DNA of 64,000 nucleotides, taken from NCBI GenBank assembly GCA_019426215.1, contig CM033394.1, positions 12,854,195-12,918,194 on the forward strand. Direction: 5' to 3'. The first letter of the stretch is position 1. Each line of letters opens with the position of its first letter. This DNA comes from Buddleja alternifolia. Lineage: Eukaryota > Streptophyta > Magnoliopsida > Lamiales > Scrophulariaceae. The translations under genes were made by a program, and so were the position numbers. A model generated the notes under the pieces. The model saw only the letters and a program-made list of their open reading frames with translations. It was not told where the DNA came from and did no database searches. Shown here one piece after another: positions 56,822-64,000 of the stretch.

Positions 56822-58547
56822 TGACACGCTAATACCTAACGTGCTTTTAATAGCAAGTGCACTAGTCGTGTGTAGTAATAAAAGTGGACAAAATAAGTCC
56901 GGGTTATCGAACCACGGAGACTTGAATTTTAGTTTAAGATTCGTAATGAAGGTAAAGACAATTAAAGTAAAGCAAGAGAAAAACAATTAAGTAAACGAAA
57001 GATCAAAGGAGGGAACAAGCTATGAATTAAACCTCACGAATTGGTTAAAAAGACTAAGGCACATGCTATAACCAAATCCACTCGTCTATATATATGAGCT
57101 ACTCTTCGAATTATTAGACTCCTATTGCTTTGGTGAAAACTCCTTAATTAATCATTACCCGATGTCTCGGCACATAACAATCCTATGATTGATTGACGGT
57201 TCTCTAAATATGTCTATCCGAGAATCTAATCAACAACCATGCATTAACGTTCTAGAGTTTCCCCGGATAAATCCGGCTAACCGCACCCGAAAATCTTTAC
57301 CTATGTCTAGGGGCAATTCCACATTAGTTTCGGATGATGAGTTGATTCCATTGAACCCTAATCTATCTTCTCTCGAATGACTAGACTAGGCAAGATAGCA
57401 AGCATATGGTGATCAAGCACATGATTGTAATAAAAGCTCAAAATCAACACACAAAGCAATATGAGAATTAATACGAAAATTCACTTCACATATATTGATT
57501 CATAAATTGGCCTTCACATGGCCTTAGTTCTACAATATTAGCCTCTCATCAAGGCCTTAAGAAAATCTAATACAAACATATACATACTCATGGAAATAAA
57601 CATGTAAATGCAAGTAATTAAAACTCCCTCAATTGATTGATGATGGATCCTTGCTTTTGAACTTCAATCCTTAGCTCCTCTCTCTTTGTTCCCCTCCAAA
57701 AGTGATGAAGAATGGTGATTGAATGATGATGGGTGAAGAGAGATGATGGGTTTTTGGCCTAATGACCAGCTCCCCCCCTCTTTTTCTCCAAAGTGATCGG
57801 TCAAGTGTGAAGAAGATGCCCCCTATGGACAAGAAATGATGGGCTCTTTATTCTACTCCAAACCCCATCATGATGTGCAATAAACAATTCCCCTTCCCCT
57901 CTTGCATGTCCCCCACACATGTGCATGACATCTTGGCTTTAAATATTCCATTCCCCCATCAAATGATGAACTTTTGGCTGAAAGGAATCAAAACTCGGGT
58001 GTGGTCACGCCTAGGTGGGGGCATGACGGCGCCTAGGCGTCGTCGGCAGAATGCTGAGCGTATTTGCCTCTGTCCGGTGCAGCAATCGTATTTTCTTTAT
58101 AACTCTCTGCACAGAACTCCGATTTGGATGATTCAAGTCCTCATTTGAAGATAACACATAGTTCTACAACTTTGTAGAAGGACACTTCATCCAATTTGGT
58201 CTCTAAACATACGGAAATAACGCTCAACCGGGGAAACTAATGCAGATACGACGCCCAGGCGTGGACAGGATGGCGCCTAGGCGTGGTAAGCAGAATGTTG
58301 ACGTTATTTGCATCTTTTCCGGCGCCTGGGCGTGGGTGGAAAGGCGCTTGGGCGTAGGGGTGCGTAGCAATTTGTCCTAAACTTGTTTTATACGTCGTTT
58401 TTCATCCCGTTCTTCGATTGTATCCATTTAAGACCTGAAATCACTTAATGCACGAATTAAACGCACATGTGGCAAGAATCAAGCAATAAATGAACCTAAA
58501 ACATAAACGCAAAGGGCCTTAAAAACACGTAAAAATGCCTCTGATCA
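56822..58547 (-). repeat. 5' LTR of F, 1726 bp
   Basis: Same ends as 52266-53991. Sample differences include C to T in two GGCG motifs and a C to G in CTCTCTCC. Its right edge abuts CGCCGCCC of E. Confidence 0.92.
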
Positions 58548-58710
58548 CGCCGCCCAGGCGTGAGTTTGAACGATTTGAAATTTAAGTCCATTTCCTGCAA
58601 AAATAAAGAAAGACAACAATCAACACAACGATTAACACAAACTGATAACTACTAAGCAAGATAAAACAAAGCAAACTAAACTACAAACACGAAAATACAA
58701 AAAATGAAAG

Positions 58711-58762
58711 AGCGCTTGGGTTGCCTTCCAAGAAGCGCTAGTTTATAGTCGGTAGCTCGACT
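58711..58762 (-). other. Tandem hairpin pair just after the E pol stop
   Basis: Minus strand: AGTCG, AGCTAC, CGACT (58762-58747), starting 12 nt after the TGA at 58777-58775, then CTTGGA, AGGCAA, CCCAAG (58732-58715). Compared with C and F the innermost pair is G-C instead of A-U, a compensatory change. Confidence 0.65.
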
Positions 58763-58774
58763 TGAGATATGGAA

Positions 58775-60632
58775 TCATGGAGGATCCCCGAGAGGGATGG
58801 ATACTTTGTCCCTTGGTCCATCAATCCCCATATAGTGCTTTAACCGTTGAATGTTTGTCATGAAAGTTTGTCCTGTATCTGTTGTGAGTTCAATGGCACC
58901 CGAGGGGTATACGCAAAATACAAGAAATGGTCCCGACCATCTAGACTTGAGCTTCTCGGGAAAGAGTCGAAGGCGAGAGTTGTATAGGAGAACTTGCTCG
59001 CCCACGTGAAACTCCCGGGGAAGAATGTGGTTGTCATGCCACGTTTTTGTTCATTCCTTGTAAAGTTTGGCTCATAAGCTTGGTGGCGCCATTCCTTGAG
59101 CTCATGCAATTGGAGCAATCGATTGGCACCTACAAGAGTAGAGCCAAAATTTAGAAATTTAATAGCCTAAAAGGCACGATGCTCAGGCTCAATCGGTAGG
59201 TGACATGCTTTGCCAAAAACAAGGCGATATGGGGACATGCCAATTGGGGTGTTAAACGTGGTCCTATAAGCCCATAAGGCGTCATCAAGCGTAAGAGGCC
59301 AATCCTTCCTAGATGCATTGACCGTTTTTTCAAGAATGAGTTTAATCTTCCTATTAGACACCTCTACTTGCTCACTCGTTTGAGGGTGGTAAGCGGGTGA
59401 AATTTTATGCCTTACCCCATACTTGTTCAATAAGTGTTCGAATTGCTTGTTGCAAAAATGTGTGCCCCCGTCACTAACGATAGCTCTGGGGGTTCCAAAA
59501 CGAGTGAAAATTCTTTTCCTTAAAAATAGAGCAACCACCCGAGCATCGTTAGTGGGCAAAGCCTCGGCTTCAACCCATTTGGAGACGTAGTCAACCGCAA
59601 CAAGAATATACTTATTGGAACAAGAACTAGGAAAAGTCCCATGAAATCAATACCCCAAACATCAAATAATTCACACTCAAGCATGCTATTCAAGGGCATT
59701 TCATGTCTTTTAGAGATATTACCCGTTCGTTGACACCTATCACAAGATCGGACATACAAAAATGCACCTTTAGAGAGTGTGGGCCAAAAGAAACCTGATT
59801 GAAGCATCTTAGCCACTATTTTAGAAAGCCCAAAATGACCACCTACCGACATATCATGGCAATGAGCTAAAACCAATGCTATATCCTTCTCGGGGACACA
59901 TCTTCCAATGAGGCCATCTGCACAAATCTTAAATAGATATGGTTCGTCCCACAAATATTGCTTCACATCCAATAAGAATTTCGTCTTTTGATGGAAAGTA
60001 ATATCCTGGGGAAGAACTCCCTTGACAAGATAATTAGCAAAATTTGCATACCAAGGAGTTGGGTCATCACATATAGCAAATAAGTGTTCATCGGGAAACT
60101 CTTCTCTAATTGGTGTAGCATGCAAGTGTTCGGGACTAGGGGTCTCTATCCTAGACAAATGATCGGCGACTACATTCTCTACTCCTTTCTTATCTTTGAT
60201 TTCGAGGTCAAATTCTTGAAGTAGTAGAATCCACCTAAGTAGTCTAGGATTAGCATCCTTTTTGGTAAGCAAGTACTTTAGTGCGGACTGACCGGTGTAT
60301 ACAATTACTTTGTTCAAAACGAGATAGGCATGGAATTTGTCAAACGCAAATACTATAGCTAGTAACTCTTTTTCCGTGGTTGCATAATTCAATGGTGCAT
60401 CATTTAGAGTCTTACTAGCATAATAGATGGTTCGAAATACCTTTTCCTTCTGTTGGCTAAGTGCCGCACCAACCTCGGTGTCACTTGCATCACACATCAA
60501 CTCGAAGGGCAAGCTCCAATCGAGAGGTGACATGATGGGGGCGGATATCAACCGGTCCTTCAAAGTGAGGAATGCCTGCATACAAGTAGAGTCTAAATCA
60601 AACGGTGCATCTTTAACAAGCAAGTTAGACAA
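58775..60632 (-). pseudogene. pol: Athila RNase H and integrase of E
   Basis: RNase [48 protein letters not shown]; the usual Asp of YTDHSALKYL is changed ([10 protein letters not shown]). Integrase zinc finger [12 protein letters not shown]...CDRCQRTG, catalytic [21 protein letters not shown] and Glu in [10 protein letters not shown], then [16 protein letters not shown]. The C-terminal part at 59005-58775 (SRWSGPFLVFCVYPSGAIEL) ends at the TGA at 58777-58775. Frameshifts lie near 59540, 59160 and 59060. Confidence 0.9.
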
Positions 60633-60644
60633 TGGTTTTGCAAT

Positions 60645-61517
60645 TTAAAAAACAATCAAGATAAACCGCCTATAGAAACCGGCATGCCCAAGGAAACTTC
60701 TAACGGATTTGACCAATGTAGGAGTGGAGAGCTTCTCAATGACCTCAATCTTGGCTTGGTCCACCTCAATCTCTCTATGAGAGACTTTGTGACCAAGCAC
60801 AATCCCTTCCTGGACCATGAAATGGCACTTATCCCAATTTAAAACAAGATTGCTTTCCTCACAATGCTTTAGAACATGAGTCAAATGATCAAGACATGTA
60901 TCAAAAAATGTTCCAAAAACTGAAAAATCGTCCATAAAAATCTCAAGAAATTCCTCAACCATGTCATGAAAAATTACCATCATGCACCGTTGAAAGGTGG
61001 TCAGGGCATTGAATCCAAATGGCATCCTTCTATAAGCAAATGTGCCATAAGGGCAGGTGAAAGTGGTTTTCTCTTGGTCCTCGGGGTCTATGGCAATTTG
61101 ATTATAGCTGGAGTATCCAACAAGAAAACAATAAAAATCATGCCCGGCTAACCTTTCAAGCATTTGGTCAATGAAAGGGAGGTGAAAGTGGTCTTTACGG
61201 GTGGCATCATTTAACTTACGATAATCTATGCACACTCGCCACCCGGTAAGCATACGTGTAAGAACCAATTCATCATTTTCGTTCTTAATCACAGTTATGC
61301 CCCCTTTCTTTGGAACAACATGAGTAGGACTTATCCATGCACTATTAGAGATAGGGTAGATTATACCTGCGTCGAGTAACTTAATAACCTCTTTCTTGAC
61401 TACCTCTTGTATTTGTGGGTTAGACCTCCTTTGTGGTTGACGTGTAGGCTTGGCAGAGTCCTCCATGAGTATTTTGTGCATGCATATAGCCGGGCTAATG
61501 CCTTTAATGTCTCGCAA
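60645..61517 (-). pseudogene. pol: Athila reverse transcriptase of E
   Basis: SAWISPTHVVPKKGG, WRVCIDYRKLNDATRKDHF, PFIDQMLERLAGHDFYCFL, TCPYGTFAYRRMPFG, EIFMDDFSVFG. The first catalytic Asp is lost: FLVGYSSYNQI where the family has FLDGYSGYNQI. The YxDD-equivalent FMDD is intact. A stop near 60640 separates it from RNase H. Confidence 0.9.
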
Positions 61518-61757
61518 TTGTCCACTCGAAAGTTTTCTTGTTGGCCCTTAACACCCCATGAGTTGTTCCTCTTGTTCCCCTGTCAAAGAAGATGAGACAA
61601 TTAAGGGCAATGTTTTATTATCATTTAAGAAAACATATTTCAAGTGCAAAGGCAACGTTTTAAGCTCAAGGGTAGGGGTCTCTTCAATGGAAGGGCGAGG
61701 AAGAGCTGAGAATGATCTTTCTAGCTTTTCAATTCTCATGACACGATAAGGAGGGGG

Positions 61758-62558
61758 CTACTCCAATCTAAGTACGGTTGCCAAGTGTCCCTCACTTGCC
61801 GAATCAACATCCATGGATTGCCAAAGGCACGTCTCGAGTTGGTCATCTACCATGTGTGCCTGAAAAGTCTCACTAATCAAAGAGTAAAAGGTATCAACAC
61901 GTAAACAAGAGTCATAATCAAGTGGATGCTTGAGAACTTTATAAACGTCAAACGTGACCTTTTCATCTTCTACAAACGTGACCTTTTCATCTCCTATATT
62001 TAAGGTTAACTTACCATTGGCAATATCAATTGCCGCCTTACCGGTGACTAGGAATGGTCTTCCTAGGATCAAGGGCACCTCAACATCTTCCTCCATATCA
62101 AGGACCACGAAGTCGACCGGAAAATAGAATTTGTTGACTTGGACAATAACATCTTCTATTATCCCCTTCGGCCTCTTGATTGATCTATCGGCAAGTTGGA
62201 GGCTCATTGATGTCGGTTTGGGATTACCTGGGCCTAACTTCTTAAAAAGAGAATACGGGAGGAGATTGATACTAGCGCCCGAGTCACATAGAACCTTCTT
62301 GAATGATAAGGGCCCAATGGTGCACGGAATTGTGAGACTCCCAGGATCTTGAAGCTTTGTTGGCAATTTGTTGAGTAAGACGGCGGAGCATTCCTTGGTA
62401 AGATAAAAAGTTTCATTTTCTTCCCACTTTTGCTTGTTAGATAGAATATCCTTGAAAAACTTAACATAGTTTGGCATTTGCAAAATAGCGTCCACAAAAG
62501 GAATATTTATCCTCACCTCACGAAGAATAGATAAAATACGGAGGAAACTCGGGTCCAT
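61758..62558 (-). pseudogene. pol: Athila protease region of E
   Basis: Retropepsin motif CDSGASINLLPYSLFKKL, flap-like region, then PLILGRPFLVTGKAAID. Downstream DVYKVLKHPLDYDSCLRVDTF resembles the C-terminal segment of the C and F ORFs. A frame break lies between it and gag at 62559-62631, and another between 61757 and 61518 before RT. Confidence 0.85.
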
Positions 62559-62631
62559 CTCCTTCTTTTTCTTCTTCTGTGCATTTGGGAAGGGAAGACG
62601 GATCCTTTAGTTCTTGAACAAAAGCAACCCT

Positions 62632-63367
62632 TCAATTTGGTAGAGGAAGCTCATCATCATCTTCGGGATAAAGTTCATCCTCTCTAGCCATTTGCTCAAA
62701 CTTAATCCACACGGTCCTACTATCAAGGCCCAAAAGGTCACCACCGGCTCCCGCATTGAGTCCGTGTCGAATCCGAGATCGGACTCCATTATAAAAGTGT
62801 TGCACTTGCTTGTCTCGGGTATAATTGTTATCGGGGCACTTCCTTAGCATACCCTTGTACCTTGCCCATGCGGATGCTAAAGCCTCATTCCTTGTTTGTT
62901 TGAACCCTTTGATCTCACTTCTAAGCTCGTTGATTTTTGATGGAGGGAAGAATTTTTTGAGAAACTCAACTACTAGATCAATCCATGTTCCAATTGATTG
63001 TGGGGGCAACGACTTGTACCAAAGCGTCGCCTCATCCTTCAAGGAGAAATGAAATAATCGGAGGCGGATGGCATCAAGATCTTGGGGGTTGAATTGCATA
63101 GTAGAGATCAGATTCTCAAAGTGATCTAAGTGGTTATGAGGTGAGTCTCTCGAGTCACCATAAAACGGCTCCGCTTGAACCATCCTGAACATATGAGAAG
63201 GAATGTGGAAATGTGAAGTAGCAAAGTCTGGGAAGATAACGGGTTCCGGTGTAGTGTGTATCCAGGGTGGTTGATTACCACGAACCGATGGAGGAGGCGG
63301 TGGAGGTGCCGGTTTCATAGTTTTCAGTATATTTTGCAACCATTCCCCTATTTTCTGGGAGATTCAT
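62632..63367 (-). pseudogene. gag: Athila gag of E
   Basis: Starts MNLPENR at 63367, with a one-base insertion soon after that shifts the frame, then 63339-62632: Pro-rich stretch (APPPPPPSV), FYGDSRDSPHNHLDHFENL, the retrotransposon gag core LFHFSLKDEATLWYKSLPP and FLKKFFPPSK, then HFYNGVRSRIRHGLNAGAGG. No zinc knuckle is seen, as is usual for Athila. Confidence 0.88.
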
Positions 63368-63633
63368 ATCGGGAAAGTTCCCATTCGGATTTGGATTGAA
63401 ATTGTGGGTCATTTCTCGAGTTCGTCTACTAGCTCAAAGAACAAGCTCTATCTTGGGCTCAAACTCGTATAGGGGCTGGTTGGATGAGCGGGTCATGCAC
63501 CACAAACCAAACCTATCAATTAACACAAGAAACAAAATTAGACTAATACGAAAATATAAGAAAAGCAAGAAATAAACAAACTAGGAATTATGAAAAACGT
63601 AAACAAAAATAAAAAAAATAAAAAATAAACAAG

Positions 63634-63651
63634 TCCCCGGCAACAGCGCCA
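63634..63651 (-). other. Primer-binding site of E
   Basis: Minus strand TGGCGCTGTTGCCGGGGA, one change from the C and F site, 6 nt from the LTR. Confidence 0.85.
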
Positions 63652-63657
63652 AAAACT

Positions 63658-64000
63658 TGCCACGCTAGAAGCTAAGGCGCTTGAATAGCAAGTGCACTAG
63701 TCGGGATAGTAATAAAAGTGGACTAAAAGTCCGGGTTGTCGAACCACAGAGACTTGGATTTTAGTTTCTCATTTTATAATAAAAAAGAACAAATAAAGTA
63801 AAGGTAAATTGAAGGTAAAGCGTGTAAGAAAAGAACAAAGACACACGAAGGATTGAAGACCAATTACAAAAGGAGATTAAGGAACATGCAAGGTCCAAAT
63901 TGCTCAATTATACTTATAAAGGCTCTCGTCGAAGGTTACGCTTATGTTGCTGTGGTGAAAGCTCCTAGGGTAAAGAATAACTGATGTCTCGTGCTAAACT
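63658..64000 (-). repeat. 5' LTR of E, partial (window edge)
   Basis: TGCCACGCTAGAAGC on the plus strand, matching 46519 onward, without the Helitron. Continues beyond the window. Confidence 0.85.

Larger units (their letters stand above)
52266..58547 (-). mobile_element. Element F: young non-autonomous Athila-type element, 6.3 kb
   Basis: Two LTRs of identical length (1726 bp) flank 2.83 kb with PBS, one ORF, tandem hairpins, and two hairpin/PPT modules. Flanks CGGCG (52261-52265) and CGCCG (58548-58552) are a 5-bp target copy with one mismatch, inside the spacer of E. No protease, RT or integrase. About 18 differences between LTRs by eye, roughly 1%. Confidence 0.88.
46519..64000 (-). mobile_element. 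Element E: Athila-type Gypsy retrotransposon (5' LTR runs off the window)
   Basis: Minus-strand order: 5' LTR (from 63658 out of the window), PBS, gag, protease, RT, RNase H, integrase, tandem hairpins, spacer (split by F), ORF3, non-coding region, PPT, 3' LTR (48372-46519). The integrase follows RNase H, so this is Gypsy. The RT active site is FMDD, and the PBS and ORF3 are of Athila type. Coding parts are broken, so this copy is defective. Confidence 0.88.

Noticed and set aside
1..64000. Search for cellular genes, tRNA, rRNA or endogenous pararetrovirus
   Set aside because: All long ORFs match LTR-retrotransposon gag, pol or accessory regions or fall in LTRs. No movement-protein or coat-protein motif of caulimovirids and no tRNA-like fold was recognised by eye.

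Overview
This 64-kb window is a block of nested plant retrotransposons. I find no intact cellular gene, tRNA, rRNA or CRISPR array. The DNA is AT-rich. The LTR elements are of plant type: Copia with a TGGTATCA primer-binding site (PBS) like initiator tRNA-Met, including Sirevirus-like members, and Athila-type Gypsy with a TGGCGCCGTTGCCGGGGA PBS. With a hAT MITE-like element and a small Helitron they point to a plant nuclear genome, most likely a eudicot. Family and species cannot be fixed from the sequence alone. Nearly every ORF belongs to a gag, pol or accessory gene of a mobile element, and most are broken by stops or frameshifts.

Layout, with letters used throughout. S (1-3782, +): end of a Sirevirus-like element with an accessory ORF carrying a hAT insertion (364-1042), an LTR, then PBS and gag again. 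H (3783-3886 and 34988-36149, +): an old Copia pol, split by A. A (3887-34987, -): a Sirevirus-like element with LTRs, gag, pol and a long accessory ORF. A is itself interrupted by C (9361-13933, +), an Athila-type non-autonomous element with no 3' LTR, and, inside its 5' LTR, by B1 (21384-34008, +), a Copia that received a second, opposite copy B2 (27022-33342, -). G (from 36150, -): a Copia-like element inserted in H. Its LTR holds D (36876-43593, -), a tandem pair of pol-less Sirevirus derivatives. Its gag holds E (46519 to beyond 64000, -), a near full-length Athila element. The E 3' LTR contains a Helitron (46761-47203), and the spacer between E pol and ORF3 contains F (52266-58547, -), a young non-autonomous Athila relative.

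Target-site duplications (TSDs) support most of this order: hAT GTCAAACT/GTCAAAGT, A ACGTT/ACGTC, C GTACC/GTACC, B1 ATCAC/ATCAC, F CGGCG/CGCCG. In two cases (A in H, C in the A accessory ORF) the interrupted reading frame rejoins in frame when the insert and one target copy are removed. Order of events: H and S are oldest, then A and G, then E, D and B1, then B2, C and F. The two F LTRs differ at only about 1% of sites by eye count.

The most interesting signals are cis-acting structures shared by the Athila-type elements C, E and F: (i) a tandem hairpin pair starting 10-12 nt after the stop codon of the gag or pol ORF, with a compensatory base-pair change; (ii) a purine-tetraloop hairpin followed by the polypurine tract (PPT) AAGTTTGGGGG, present twice per element about 1.25 kb apart, with stems that covary; (iii) arrays of GC-rich palindromes (GGCGCCTAGGCG or GAACGCCGCGGCGTTC type) next to TATA-like boxes, including one inside E ahead of ORF3. 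E has the enzymes, while C and F keep these signals and a small chimeric ORF. This suggests, as inference, that the non-autonomous elements are mobilised in trans.
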